From an uncultured Chloroflexota bacterium (lineage in GTDB: Bacteria; Chloroflexota; UBA4733): a stretch of 64,000 nt of DNA. The notes below the pieces were generated by a model that saw only the letters and a list, made by a program, of their open reading frames with translations, did not search any database and was not told the origin of the DNA. Shown here piece by piece: positions 32,232 to 40,936 of this stretch; the first letter of the stretch is position 1; each line of letters begins with the position of its first letter. The stretch lies in contig CALBSQ010000056.1 in assembly GCA_937967325.1 (NCBI GenBank), forward strand, positions 1 to 64,000, in the 5' to 3' direction. Both the position numbers and the translations under genes were made by a program.

Positions 32232-33722
32232 ATGACCAAGTGTTCCAGGCGGCGAGTGTTGCAGGGAATCGCAGTATTGGGCGCGGCCGGGGGCGGCGCC
32301 GTCCTCTTGGCTGCCTGTGGCGGCGCGAGCGCGGTGGCCAGTCCGCCGACGCCGGCGCCCCAATCCGCGGCCACGACTTCCGTCAGCAGCGCGGCGGCTG
32401 CCTCGCCCGCGGCGGTCAGTGGGTCATCCACGGCCAGTAGCGCCACGGTGGCGATTAGCGCCTCGGCGACGGCTGGATCGTCCACGGTGGCGAGCGTCCA
32501 GCCGGTTGGTGGAACCGGCGCCGTCACGACCTTCGAGCTGTTGAGCCAGGATTGGCCGCCGCTCAACACCATTCACAAGGCCGCGATCAACACCTTCCAA
32601 CAAGCCAACCCGCAGGCCAAGATCAACCTTACCTCGGTGAGCTACGGGGACATCCCCACTAAGATCAAGACCTCAATCGCCGCGGGTGTAGGCCCCGATG
32701 GCTTTTTCCACTACGGTGGCTTCTGGCGGGGTGTGGACGCCGCCAAGATCATGCTGCCGCTGACCCCACAGGTCTTCCAGCGCAGCGAGCTGGAACAGCG
32801 CTTCTATCCCAACTTGCTCCAGTCCGTGGCCGCGCGGAACAACGAGGTCTACTTCCTGCCCGCTCTGGTGGGGATCGGCGCGGGGTGCATCATCCATAAC
32901 GTGGCGCAGCTTGCCGCCGCCAATATCGACCCGAAGGGCTTCACGTCGCTGGACGCCATAATGAGCGCGGCCACCTCGCTCACCGTGCGCCAGGGCAGTG
33001 ACATCACCCGCGCCGGGCTATTGTTCGGCCATACCACGACACTGCCTTACCGCTGGGTGCTCGATCAGGGCGGCAAGTTTTACGACTCGCAGACCCACCA
33101 ATGGAGCTGGCAGACGCCGGAGGCGGCCAAGGCCATGCAATGGCTGGCCGACGCCTACACCAAGTGGAACGTCGCCTGGCAGAAAGCGCCGGCCGGAGTG
33201 AAGGATGGGCTCGGCGAAGGGCGGGCTTCCATGCTGATGGAGGGACCTTATGCGCTGTCTGGCTATGCTGCCAGCTTCCCGGCGCTGGAGCTCCAGGACC
33301 AGCCGCTGCCGGGTTTCGTCCAGGGCAAGTCGCCGATCTACTACGAGCCCGAGCTCGCCGGCTATTCTCTCTCGGCACTGCTCAAGCCGGCCGAGCCCAA
33401 GACCCAGGTCGGCGCCGCCTTCTTCCGGCAACTGCTCTCTCCGGAGGGGGTGCTCACTTTCGCCAATGAGTACAGCGGCGCCATCCTCATCAATGGGCTG
33501 TACACCGATCCGCGCTTCAAGACGACCAAATTTGGCGCCGTCCGTTCCTGGATGCCGGATATGATCTCCAAGCTGGTGCTGACGCCAACGGCCGCCGATC
33601 CCGGCTTCAGCGGCCAGTTGACCAAGGTCTTTGCCGGTCAGATGTCGATCCAGGCGGCGCTGGCCGAGATGCAGCAGCTCTATAGCGCGGCCGAAGATAA
33701 GGCCCAGCAGGCGATGACCTGA
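32232..33722 (+). CDS. ABC transporter substrate-binding lipoprotein without adjacent permeases
   Basis: The 496-residue protein is a CUT1-type binding lipoprotein: twin-arginine-like SRRRVLQGIA, lipobox LLAAC, Ser/Ala/Thr linker to about residue 95, then a binding domain (INTFQQANPQAKINLTSVSY, and WVLDQGGKFYDSQTHQWSW). ATG 32232 has GGAGAGG ten bases upstream. A longer frame upstream overlaps the preceding gene and is not real. No permease or ATPase gene lies near; the next gene encodes a PhyH dioxygenase 46 bases on. The protein may feed one of the two permease sets in this window or one elsewhere. Confidence 0.85.
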   Translation: MTKCSRRRVLQGIAVLGAAGGGAVLLAACGGASAVASPPTPAPQSAATTSVSSAAAASPAAVSGSSTASSATVAISASATAGSSTVASVQPVGGTGAVTTFELLSQDWPPLNTIHKAAINTFQQANPQAKINLTSVSYGDIPTKIKTSIAAGVGPDGFFHYGGFWRGVDAAKIMLPLTPQVFQRSELEQRFYPNLLQSVAARNNEVYFLPALVGIGAGCIIHNVAQLAAANIDPKGFTSLDAIMSAATSLTVRQGSDITRAGLLFGHTTTLPYRWVLDQGGKFYDSQTHQWSWQTPEAAKAMQWLADAYTKWNVAWQKAPAGVKDGLGEGRASMLMEGPYALSGYAASFPALELQDQPLPGFVQGKSPIYYEPELAGYSLSALLKPAEPKTQVGAAFFRQLLSPEGVLTFANEYSGAILINGLYTDPRFKTTKFGAVRSWMPDMISKLVLTPTAADPGFSGQLTKVFAGQMSIQAALAEMQQLYSAAEDKAQQAMT

Positions 33723-33768
33723 TCAGGCCGACTTGGACACGAGCTGATAACGCAAGGGGGTATACCGA

Positions 33769-34539
33769 ATGGCTATCATGACAGAACAGAAGGCAGCCTT
33801 CGATCGCGATGGGTTCCTGATCTATGGGCCGCTCGTCGAGCCCGATGAGCTGGCGACGCTGCGCACTTGCATCGACGACCTGGCGGGGGGAACGTCGCCG
33901 GAGGCGCAGAAGGTGGGGCGGCGGTTGGAGCGTCAGGCCCAGGAGGGCGGCCTGCAGGACGTCGAGGAGAAGGACAAAGTCTGGCAGCTCATGGGCGTGA
34001 CGGCCCACGTTCCCGCGCTGGCCGCGTTCGCGCGCAACCCGAAGCTGCTGGACATCGTCGAGGGACTGCTCGGCACGGCCGACATCAAGCTGTTTGCCGA
34101 TCAGGTGCTGATGAAGCCGGCCTTCCACGGCTCGCCGGTATCGTGGCATCAGGACTCCGCCTACTGGCGCACCGTCGCGCCGCCCGCACTGGTCAGTTGT
34201 TGGACGGCGCTGGACGCGGCGACCGAGGCCAACGGCTGCGTGCTGATGATCCCCGGCAGCCATACCCACGGCGTCATCGAGCACGGGAGGGAAGATGATT
34301 CCTTCCTGCACGTTCGCGGCATCGACCTCGCTACGGCCGTGCCGGTGGTGCTGCCGCCCGGCGGTGTGAGCTTCCACCACAGTTGCACCGTCCATGGCAG
34401 CGGTCCGAACACCACGCCCAACCGGCGGCGCGGCCTGGTCGTCTCCTTCATGCGTGCCGACAGCGCCTGGGTCGACGATCCGTCCAAGAAGCCCACCTTC
34501 CCGCTGCTGCGTGGCCGCGAATATCCTGGCCGCGTCTAA
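33769..34539 (+). CDS. Phytanoyl-CoA dioxygenase (PhyH) family protein
   Basis: The 256-residue protein is an Fe(II)/2-oxoglutarate dioxygenase of the PhyH type. The iron triad is visible as WHQDSAYW (His127, Asp129) and SFHHSCTVHGSG (His209), with Arg221 near NRRRGLVVSFM as the 2-oxoglutarate anchor. Such enzymes hydroxylate small compounds in the cytoplasm. ATG 33769 has AAGGGGG eight bases upstream; ATG 33778 is an alternative. It follows an orphan binding lipoprotein at 46 bases and probably shares its transcript, so it may modify the imported ligand. In many soil bacteria PhyH genes stand beside sugar ABC systems. Confidence 0.87.
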   Translation: MAIMTEQKAAFDRDGFLIYGPLVEPDELATLRTCIDDLAGGTSPEAQKVGRRLERQAQEGGLQDVEEKDKVWQLMGVTAHVPALAAFARNPKLLDIVEGLLGTADIKLFADQVLMKPAFHGSPVSWHQDSAYWRTVAPPALVSCWTALDAATEANGCVLMIPGSHTHGVIEHGREDDSFLHVRGIDLATAVPVVLPPGGVSFHHSCTVHGSGPNTTPNRRRGLVVSFMRADSAWVDDPSKKPTFPLLRGREYPGRV

Positions 34540-34654
34540 TCACAAGGGTGGGCAGACTGCCGGCCGCGCAGCGTCGGCCACGAGTGGCACCTGCCCTCAA
34601 TCTGCAATACTATACGTCACGCATCCCCGGACGGCGCAGCGAGGGAGGGAGCCA

Positions 34655-35287
34655 GTGGTCACTACCGGGCGGCGCTACAGCATGGCCGACCTGCTCGAGT
34701 TCCCCGACGACGATGACCGGTTCTACGACATTGTGGGAGGGGAGCTCATCGTGTACAACGTGCCGGGGTTGGACCATGGCCTTGCTGCCAGCGACCTGTC
34801 CGGCCTGTTGGTACGGGCGTCACATGCGGGCTACGGGTACGCCCTTACCCACACCCACGCGGTCGCCCTGGACTTCCCTGCGAAGGGCTGGGCGGCGGAA
34901 TATGTGACGCACCCCGACCACTCCTTTGTCCTTCGAGGTCGTGAGAACATTCTCGGCCAGCGGGCCGTGGAAGGCGTGCCCGACCTAGTGGTGGAGGTGC
35001 TGTCGCCGAGCACGCGAGAGGAGCACGCGGTCGGCGGCGCGATCCGCCGCGCCTACGAGCAGCACGGCGTGCCGCATTATTGGCTCGTCGACCTTGAGCA
35101 ACGAACCATCCAGCAATACACGCTTCAGGGCGTGCCTTACGTGGGTGGTCGTTACGGCGAGCCAACGGAGGTCCGAGAAGGCGACGTGCTGACTAGCCCG
35201 CTGTTCCCAGATGTGTCGATGCCGGTGGTCGAGGTGTTTCAGCACACGCGCGGACGCCGTCCGGAGCGTTCGAGCGAATCCCGGTAG
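34655..35287 (+). CDS. Uma2-family (DUF820) endonuclease
   Basis: The 210-residue protein has the standard Uma2 order: MADLLEFPDDDDRFYDIVGG at the N-terminus, EYVTHPDHSFV, then VPDLVVEVLSPSTREEH with the PD...ExV active residues, and YEQHGVPHYWLVDLEQRTI. It is a different branch from the two coiled-coil Uma2 proteins of this window and ends without a coiled coil. The GTG at 34655 has GAGGGAGGGA just upstream; the ATG 27 bases later would cut conserved sequence. The role in the cell is not known. Confidence 0.84.
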   Translation: MVTTGRRYSMADLLEFPDDDDRFYDIVGGELIVYNVPGLDHGLAASDLSGLLVRASHAGYGYALTHTHAVALDFPAKGWAAEYVTHPDHSFVLRGRENILGQRAVEGVPDLVVEVLSPSTREEHAVGGAIRRAYEQHGVPHYWLVDLEQRTIQQYTLQGVPYVGGRYGEPTEVREGDVLTSPLFPDVSMPVVEVFQHTRGRRPERSSESR

Positions 35288-35335
35288 GTAAGCGACGACA
35301 CATCGGGCTGCGCTGCTTGACACTCCGAACTTCCC

Positions 35336-35812
35336 TCACTCGGCTGACCGTGCTTCCCGCCATTCCCGTATCGCCTTGGTGTGAATCGGGTAGTGACCGT
35401 ACGTATCGAGCCGGAGGCGGCGACGGGCGCGCGTTTCCCGCGTGAACTGGTCCTCGGGCGCGCCGTAGAGGAAGGCGATGAGCCGGCGGTGGGTTTCACC
35501 CAGTTGCCTTCGTACGTCGGAGAGTGAAAGGGCTCGTTTCTGCTCAGTCATCTGCGCATTGAATGCGTCGATGCCGCCGTACGTGACGTACCGCGGCGGT
35601 CTGCCTCCCTCGATGATCAGCGGCAGATGCTTCAGCGCCTCCTCCTCCCAGGTGGTCACGTGCGCGAGGATGTCTTTCACCGACCAGTCGCCCATGACTC
35701 CAGGCTCCGTCAGCTGCGCGTCAGGCAAGCCGGCGTACGATTCGATGAACGCCACAAACGCCGTGTCAAGTCTGTTCAGCAGCTTCTTGACCTGATCATC
35801 ACGTATGCTCAT
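35336..35812 (-). CDS. ClbS/DfsB (DinB-like) four-helix bundle protein
   Basis: The 158-residue protein shows the DinB-like bundle: LDTAFVAFIESYAGLPDAQL, VMGDWSVKDILAHVTTWEEE with the metal-binding His, and FLYGAPEDQF and YGHYPIHTKAIREW near the end with another His. ClbS-type proteins protect from colibactin by opening its cyclopropane; most relatives have unknown roles in thiol-dependent detoxification. It overlaps the stop of the DUF1992 gene by four bases (ATGA), so the two are translated together downstream of a PadR regulator. Confidence 0.78.
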   Translation of the reverse strand: MSIRDDQVKKLLNRLDTAFVAFIESYAGLPDAQLTEPGVMGDWSVKDILAHVTTWEEEALKHLPLIIEGGRPPRYVTYGGIDAFNAQMTEQKRALSLSDVRRQLGETHRRLIAFLYGAPEDQFTRETRARRRLRLDTYGHYPIHTKAIREWREARSAE

Positions 35813-36543
35813 CGCTCCTCCTTCGCTGTCCCGAGCGCGCGTGCCATCCGCCGCAGCAGATCAGTAGTATCAGGGAGGCGGCGCTGCAGGTCCATGGACG
35901 GAACAGTCAAGTTGTAGCGCCGCGCTTTCTCGCGCACGGCGGCGAGACGGGTTTGCATGTCGGCCAGCGGGCCCTCACGGTTGACCAGCGGCGGGAAGCG
36001 CTCGGTCCGCTCGACGATGCGCCGGCACTCGGCCAGATCGGCCTGGATCTCGTGCTGGAGCTCGAGCCAGCGTGGAAGGAAACCTCCACCAGCAAGGATG
36101 CTGCTGGCGAACCCCCGGTCGTCCGCGGGCTGCAGCAGCTCTGCCCGTATTGGCTTGCCCTTGCCGGGGAGGTTGTCGAAGGCGCCGCTCGCGGCCGCTT
36201 GCTGGATGGCGCTCTCGACGTAGCGCGCGATCCGGAGCGACCGCTCCTCGGGCTGGGTCGCTCCGGCGGCCGATTGGGCGGCGTCTCTGGCACTGTTGCG
36301 CTTGCTTTCGGCCAGCAGCAGGGCGGCGGCGTCGCCGCGAACCGTCGGCGTGGCCGGCGGGGCGGCGCTGGTCGGCGCCGGGTCGCGAACCTCCGCATGC
36401 AGCCGGGCGTCGAAGGCTCCTGACAGGAGGTCCAGCGCCGTTCCCAAACCGGCGTCATGCTGCTCCAGCACTTCCGTCACCTCCGTTTCGTAGCGCCGTC
36501 GCCAGGTGCGTGGATAGAGCTTGAGCAACCAATTCAGACGCAT
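35809..36543 (-). CDS. DUF1992 (DnaJ-C28-like) protein with N-terminal permease-prefix-like domain
   Basis: The 244-residue protein joins two parts. Residues 1-52 (LLKLYPRTWRRRYETEV and ALDLLSGAFDARLHAE) resemble the cytoplasmic prefix found on PadR-linked membrane proteins. Residues about 98-235 are DUF1992: IARYVESAIQQAAASGAFDN and LPGKGKPI are the clear family signature. The middle is Ala/Pro-rich. No membrane helix is present. The gene lies five bases after PadR and overlaps the ClbS/DfsB gene. Fusion of a PadR-partner domain to DUF1992 is unusual; function unknown. Confidence 0.75.
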   Translation of the reverse strand: MRLNWLLKLYPRTWRRRYETEVTEVLEQHDAGLGTALDLLSGAFDARLHAEVRDPAPTSAAPPATPTVRGDAAALLLAESKRNSARDAAQSAAGATQPEERSLRIARYVESAIQQAAASGAFDNLPGKGKPIRAELLQPADDRGFASSILAGGGFLPRWLELQHEIQADLAECRRIVERTERFPPLVNREGPLADMQTRLAAVREKARRYNLTVPSMDLQRRLPDTTDLLRRMARALGTAKEER

Positions 36544-36548
36544 GTGCC

Positions 36549-36878
36549 TCAGCCTCTCGCTTCTTGGAGCGCCAGTCTCCGACTCCCCGCGGCGACGACC
36601 CGCTGCATGGTGTCCAGTTGCGCCCGCAGCGCCGTCTCCCCGGCGCCGGTGAGGCGGTAGGGGCGGCGGCGATCATCGGCCTGCAGCGCTGCAATCCAGC
36701 CGCGTTGCTCCAGCCGCGCCAGCGCCCCGTAGAGGGTGCCCGGCTCCAGCTTGGTGCCGCTAAACTCGGCGATGTCCTCCATCATGGCGTAGCCGTGCTT
36801 GGGACCGCTGGCCAGGCTGGAGAGGATGAGCAACGCCGGATCGGTGAAGCGGCCCAGGTTGGAGAGGACGGACCGCAA
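36549..36878 (-). CDS. PadR-family transcriptional regulator
   Basis: The 109-residue protein is a typical PadR winged-helix repressor: PALLILSSLASGPKHGYAMM, KLEPGTLYGALARLEQRGWI and RPYRLTGAGETALRAQL, then a short dimer helix. The TTG at 36878 has GGGGGAGGA six bases before it; a TTG seven codons upstream is possible but has no ribosome site. It heads the operon with the DUF1992 and ClbS/DfsB genes and probably controls it. Confidence 0.85.
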   Translation of the reverse strand: MRSVLSNLGRFTDPALLILSSLASGPKHGYAMMEDIAEFSGTKLEPGTLYGALARLEQRGWIAALQADDRRRPYRLTGAGETALRAQLDTMQRVVAAGSRRLALQEARG

Positions 36879-37012
36879 GTTGCGTCCTCCCCCGATCAAT
36901 ACTCAGTGCTGCATACTAAGCGCCACGATATAGTACCATGCGTTGGCACGCTGGAAAAGCATGGCCGCGGGATGCGGTCGTGGCCACGCGGCAGGGGAGG
37001 GAGTTACCGAAA

Positions 37013-38464
37013 ATGACACGGGACATGCCATCGGAGCTTCGCGAGGTTCGAACGAGTATTCCCAACAAGCTGGTGGAGGAGGTCGCGCCGTCCCTGGCGG
37101 TCGCTGTGGCCAAGGATGGCGAGATCATCTGGGAGCAAGGGTTCGGCTGGGCTGATCGGGAGCGGCACGTGCCGTCGACCGAGCACACCATGTACTCGCT
37201 GGCCTCCATCTCCAAGCCGATCACCGCCACCGGCTTGATGGTGCTGGCCGAGCGCGGCAAGCTGGATCTCGACCGGCCCATCGACGATTATCTTGGCAGC
37301 GCCAAGATCAATGGGCGCGCCTGGGATGCCGCTGGGGCCACGGTGCGTCGGGTCGCCAACCACACGGCCGGCCTGCCCTTGCACTATCACTTCTTTCCGG
37401 AGGATGAGCCCTTCCGGCGGCCGGCGATGGACGAGACCATTCGTCGCTACGCCAACCTGGTGACGGTTCCGGGCGAGCGCTACCACTACTCCAATCTTGG
37501 CTACGGCCTCCTGGACTACGTCATCGCCCGCCTCTCCGGCAAGCCCTATGCCGACTTCATGCGCCAGGAGGTCTTCCTGCCGCTCGGTCTGACCCGTACC
37601 TCGGTCGATGTCGGACCCGGCCTGGAGCCATATCAGGCCGTGCGCTATGGCCGCGACGGCCTGCCCCTACCGTACTACGACTTCGACCACCCCGGCGGCT
37701 CGGCGGTGTTTGCCAGCGCGCACGACCTGGTCCGGTTCGGGATGTTCCACCTGAAGGAGCACCCGGCCGACCAGAAGGCCATCCTCACCGATGCGACGCT
37801 GGACATCATGCACACGCCCACCGTGAGCACGAGGGAATCGGCGGGATATGGCATCGGCTGGGCGATCGACGAGAACGACATGGGCTATCGTAGCATCAGC
37901 CACGACGGTGGGATGAGTGGCGTGGTCACTGCGCTCAAGCTGATCCCGTCGGAGCGACTGGTCGTGACGGTACTCGCCAACGCCTCCAATCCCTTGCCTC
38001 ACGCCGTCGCGCGAGAGATCCTCTCTGCGCTCCTACCCGACTACGCGGCACGGCGCGCCCAGCGCGAGCCAGAGCAGGAGGCGCTGCGTGAACCCGGCGA
38101 AGGACAGCCCGGCAGCTTCCAGCCGCCTGCGGACCTGCGTGGAGAGTGGTCCGGCGCCATATCAACGTACAAAGGGGACCTTCCTCTCCGTCTCTGGGCC
38201 AAGGAATCGGGAGACGTTCAGGCGCAGCTCGGGGATCAGTTGAAGACCCTCGTCAACGATCCACAGCTCAAGGACGGGCGGCTCACGGGCAAGCTGCTGG
38301 GCGACGTTGGGACGGAGGACGCCAACCGGAAGCCCTATCACCTGCAGCTGGACCTGAAGCAACGCGGGGACGTGCTCAATGGCGCGGTCGTCGCGATGTC
38401 CCTGCCGAGCGTGCGCCTCGGCAACGGGCTGAGCCACTGGGCCGAGCTGCGGAAGACCGGCTGA
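37013..38464 (+). CDS. Class C beta-lactamase-like serine hydrolase
   Basis: The 483-residue protein has the serine-hydrolase fold of the class C beta-lactamase/ DD-peptidase family: Ser65 and Lys68 in ASISKPI, Tyr and Asn in YHYSNLG, and SHDGGMSG in place of KTG. The region after residue 360 (RGEWSGAISTYKGDLPLRLW) is an added beta-domain seen in esterase-like members. No signal peptide is present, so a cytoplasmic esterase, amidase or peptidase is more likely than antibiotic resistance. ATG 37013 has GGGGAGGGAG nine bases upstream. A NUDIX gene follows after two bases. Confidence 0.85.
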   Translation: MTRDMPSELREVRTSIPNKLVEEVAPSLAVAVAKDGEIIWEQGFGWADRERHVPSTEHTMYSLASISKPITATGLMVLAERGKLDLDRPIDDYLGSAKINGRAWDAAGATVRRVANHTAGLPLHYHFFPEDEPFRRPAMDETIRRYANLVTVPGERYHYSNLGYGLLDYVIARLSGKPYADFMRQEVFLPLGLTRTSVDVGPGLEPYQAVRYGRDGLPLPYYDFDHPGGSAVFASAHDLVRFGMFHLKEHPADQKAILTDATLDIMHTPTVSTRESAGYGIGWAIDENDMGYRSISHDGGMSGVVTALKLIPSERLVVTVLANASNPLPHAVAREILSALLPDYAARRAQREPEQEALREPGEGQPGSFQPPADLRGEWSGAISTYKGDLPLRLWAKESGDVQAQLGDQLKTLVNDPQLKDGRLTGKLLGDVGTEDANRKPYHLQLDLKQRGDVLNGAVVAMSLPSVRLGNGLSHWAELRKTG

Positions 38465-38466
38465 GC

Positions 38467-39030
38467 GTGGACCTGGCGGCATTCCTGAGCGGGCGCTCGG
38501 CGCGAGTGACGGAGACGATCACGTGGCCGGGCGGGCTGGAGCTGCGCGTCGCCGCGTATCTGGACACGGCGATGCCGCCCCGGGCAGACGTCACCTCGGT
38601 GCGCTGCATCGTCCTCAATGCTGGTACCGTGCTGGTGATGCGCGATCCAGGTGGCAGTCACATCCTGCCGGGCGGTCGCCGCGAGCGCGGGGAGGCTTTG
38701 GAGGCCACGTTGCGGCGTGAGCTCATGGAAGAGGCCGGCTGCACCGTGCAAATGCCGCGACTGCTCGGCTGGTTGCACTACCACCACCTGAGTTCTCGTC
38801 CGGAGGGCTACGCCTATCCCTATCCCGATTTCGCGCAACTGGTGTACTGGGCGGAAGTAGCGGACTTCCTCCCGGACCTGCGCCAGCGGGACGACGTTGA
38901 GCTGGATGCCGCGTTCGCGCCTCTGTCGGGTGTACGGTCGCTTGGTCTCGCCGGATGGCAGTTGCTTTTTCTGAACGCCGCGTTGGATGCACGAAGTAGA
39001 GCTGCGCCGGCCGTGCTCCAGAGGTCGTGA
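38467..39030 (+). CDS. NUDIX hydrolase
   Basis: The 187-residue protein carries the NUDIX box GGRRERGEALEATLRRELM with EEAG following (G-x5-E-x7-RE-x2-EE-x-G), so it should cleave a nucleoside diphosphate-linked or similar substrate with Mg. The part before the box (VRCIVLNAGTVLVMRDPG) is a normal NUDIX strand pair. The GTG at 38467 starts two bases after the stop of the serine-hydrolase gene and is probably translated by coupling. The substrate cannot be told. Confidence 0.84.
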   Translation: MDLAAFLSGRSARVTETITWPGGLELRVAAYLDTAMPPRADVTSVRCIVLNAGTVLVMRDPGGSHILPGGRRERGEALEATLRRELMEEAGCTVQMPRLLGWLHYHHLSSRPEGYAYPYPDFAQLVYWAEVADFLPDLRQRDDVELDAAFAPLSGVRSLGLAGWQLLFLNAALDARSRAAPAVLQRS

Positions 39031-39064
39031 CGTGTGCTAGGATGGGTACGCGGCACGCGGTCCG

Positions 39065-39096
39065 ATGTGTTACAAGGTATGCTCTATGTGTCACAA
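39065..39096. promoter_or_regulatory. Direct repeats before toxin-antitoxin genes, likely operator
   Basis: ATGTGTTACAA (39065-39075) and ATGTGTCACAA (39086-39096) stand 21 bases apart, exactly two helical turns, about 40 bases before the antitoxin ATG. RHH antitoxins commonly bind such repeated half-sites to repress their own operon. Confidence 0.5.
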
Positions 39097-39132
39097 ACGG
39101 CCGGGGTCGAACGACGGTTAGGAAGCAGAACG

Positions 39133-39414
39133 ATGGCTGCGCAAACGGATCCGAGTATTACGATGACGACTCGCCTCCCCCCGCGTATGAAAGCCGAGCT
39201 TGAGGCGTTGGCGCGTTCGACAGGGAGGAACAGGAACGCCCTGGTCCAGGAGGCCCTCCGCCGCTTCATCGACCAGCAGCGCTGGCAGATCGAGGAGATC
39301 GAAGCAGGTATTCGCGAAGCCGATGCGGGCAACTTCGTGAGCGATGAGGAGATGGATAACCTGTGGGCGGAGTTCGGCCTCGAGCCGGAACACCCGGCTG
39401 AGCGGGCGCGGTGA
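39133..39414 (+). CDS. Ribbon-helix-helix (CopG/ParD-like) antitoxin
   Basis: The 93-residue protein begins with an RHH fold: ITMTTRLPPRMKAELEALA and NRNALVQEALRRFIDQQ, where the strand ITMTTRL contacts DNA. The C-terminal part (IREADAGNFVSDEEMDNLWA) is acidic and fits the toxin-binding tail. ATG 39133 has AGGAAG seven bases upstream. It overlaps the toxin gene by four bases. Confidence 0.85.
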   Translation: MAAQTDPSITMTTRLPPRMKAELEALARSTGRNRNALVQEALRRFIDQQRWQIEEIEAGIREADAGNFVSDEEMDNLWAEFGLEPEHPAERAR

Positions 39415-39707
39415 GGGTTCGGTGGTTCCCTCGTGCCCGTGATGCCTTTCGCCGCGAGACCCGCTACATTGCCAGGGATAGCCCCGCGGCGGCCAGCCAG
39501 GTGGCCGACCGGGTGCGGAAGGCTGCCAGCAGCTTGGGCGCCCATCCACGCCTTGGGCGCGAGGGACGAGTGATCGACACCCGCGAGCTCGTGGTGGCGC
39601 GCACGCCGTTCACGCTGGCCTACCGCGTTCGTGAGCAGGCGGTAGAAATCGTCGGCGTTATTCATCAGGCGCAACGTTGGCCGGAGAGCTTCGACGCAGA
39701 CGCATGA
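39411..39707 (+). CDS. ParE/RelE-family toxin
   Basis: The 98-residue basic protein has the ParE/RelE fold signature: VRWFPRARDAFRRETRYIA, then AADRV-like helix VADRVRKAASSLGAHPRLGR and a strand TPFTLAYRVRE with VGVIHQAQRWP at the end. The last HxxRxWP is typical of ParE. Its GTG start overlaps the antitoxin stop (GTGA). ParE toxins hit DNA gyrase, RelE toxins cut mRNA; the C-terminus favours ParE. Confidence 0.86.
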   Translation: MRVRWFPRARDAFRRETRYIARDSPAAASQVADRVRKAASSLGAHPRLGREGRVIDTRELVVARTPFTLAYRVREQAVEIVGVIHQAQRWPESFDADA

Positions 39708-39846
39708 GGAACAAACGGCCGTCGCGGCAGGCAGCGCCGTGCGGTGAGATACGAGCAGGTCATTGCGCGCCGACCACCGACCTTAAAACGGTTGCTACCC
39801 TATGGAAGGTGCTGTACCGGAAACCGCGCGCGGCGAAGGATGTCGC

Positions 39847-40908
39847 TCAGGACCGAGTTTCCCCTGGTTGGTCTCGCATCAGAGGGTGATCTTGTACTGC
39901 CAGCGGCAGGGTTACCCGCTCGTGGCGCAGCGCGGATTCCATGATGGCGAGGAGCACCTCCAGGTTGGCTCGGCCAGACTCCCCGCTCAACAGGTGGGGC
40001 GTGCCGTGCTCGATACTGTCGAGAAGCGCCCGTATCTCCGCCTCGAAGTCGTGGCCGGGCGGTAAATCGATGTCCCGCCATTCGGCCGAGCCGCGCGTCC
40101 AGACGCGAAGGAACGACGGACGATCGCGGCTCGGGTCGCCGCTGATCTCGATGCGGCCGTCGCTGCCGAGCACGCGCACGCGCTGGTAGCCCAGTGGGCG
40201 CGCCGCGAAGCCCGTCTCCAGGAGACCGCGCGGACCGCCGGCGAACTGCAGCTGTGCCATACTCCCGCCCTCAATCGGATGGCCGTAGCGTGTGCCGGTC
40301 TGGTTCCATTGCTGGTAGCCGACCCGTTCGGTGTTGCCGACGTTCGGCGGCCGCAGGTCGATCTGGCCAAACACCCACTCCACCGGACGATCGCCGGCCA
40401 GGAAGCGCATAAGGTCGACGGCGTGCGTGCCGTCGCTGAGGAGATCGCCGCCGCAGATATTCAGGATCTCCTCAACCTCGCCGATGGCCCCATCGGCGAT
40501 GAGACGCCGCGCCTGCGCGTAGCGCGGCGCGAAGCGGCGCTGGTGGCCGACGATCAACACCGTTCCGCTGGCCTTCGCCGCGGCGTTCATCTGGTCGGCC
40601 AGGGCCAGATTCAGCGCCATCGGCTTCTCGCAGACGATGCCCTTCACGCCGGCACGGGCGGCGGCGATGGCCGGCGCCGGGTGCAAGGGCGGCCAGGTGC
40701 AGATGCTGACGATGTCCGGACGTACGTCGGCGAGCATCTGGTCGTAGTCGGCGAAGCGCTGCTCGATCCCGAATTGCTCGCCGAAGGCGGCCAGCGCCTC
40801 GGGGCTAACGTCAGCCGCGGCGATCATGCGGCACTCTGGAACGCGGGCATAGCCGCCGGCGTGCGCCCGCGCGATCCCGCCGCAACCGATGAAGGCCACC
40901 CGGTACAT
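39847..40908 (-). CDS. Gfo/Idh/MocA-family oxidoreductase
   Basis: The 353-residue protein has an N-terminal Rossmann domain (VAFIGCGGIARAHAGGYARV, GxGxxG-type), then IVSICTWPPLH and the family-defining EKPMALNLALADQM (EKP, Lys for catalysis), and a C-terminal domain with the GGDLLSDGTHAVDLMRFL stretch holding the catalytic Asp and His. These enzymes oxidise sugars or inositols with NAD(P). It is the last gene of a minus-strand catabolic set with two intact isomerases and a dehydrogenase. Substrate unknown. Confidence 0.88.
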   Translation of the reverse strand: MYRVAFIGCGGIARAHAGGYARVPECRMIAAADVSPEALAAFGEQFGIEQRFADYDQMLADVRPDIVSICTWPPLHPAPAIAAARAGVKGIVCEKPMALNLALADQMNAAAKASGTVLIVGHQRRFAPRYAQARRLIADGAIGEVEEILNICGGDLLSDGTHAVDLMRFLAGDRPVEWVFGQIDLRPPNVGNTERVGYQQWNQTGTRYGHPIEGGSMAQLQFAGGPRGLLETGFAARPLGYQRVRVLGSDGRIEISGDPSRDRPSFLRVWTRGSAEWRDIDLPPGHDFEAEIRALLDSIEHGTPHLLSGESGRANLEVLLAIMESALRHERVTLPLAVQDHPLMRDQPGETRS

Positions 40909-40936
40909 CTCGACGCTCCCTCTCGTTGCCCCACTA

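Noticed and set aside
37041..37065. GGTTCGAA-like sequence as a tRNA T-loop
   Set aside because: It lies in the coding frame of the serine hydrolase and no acceptor, D or anticodon stem can be formed around it.
37013..38464. Serine hydrolase as a true antibiotic-resistance beta-lactamase
   Set aside because: There is no signal peptide, the KTG motif is replaced by HDGG and a C-terminal beta-domain is added, as in esterase-like relatives.
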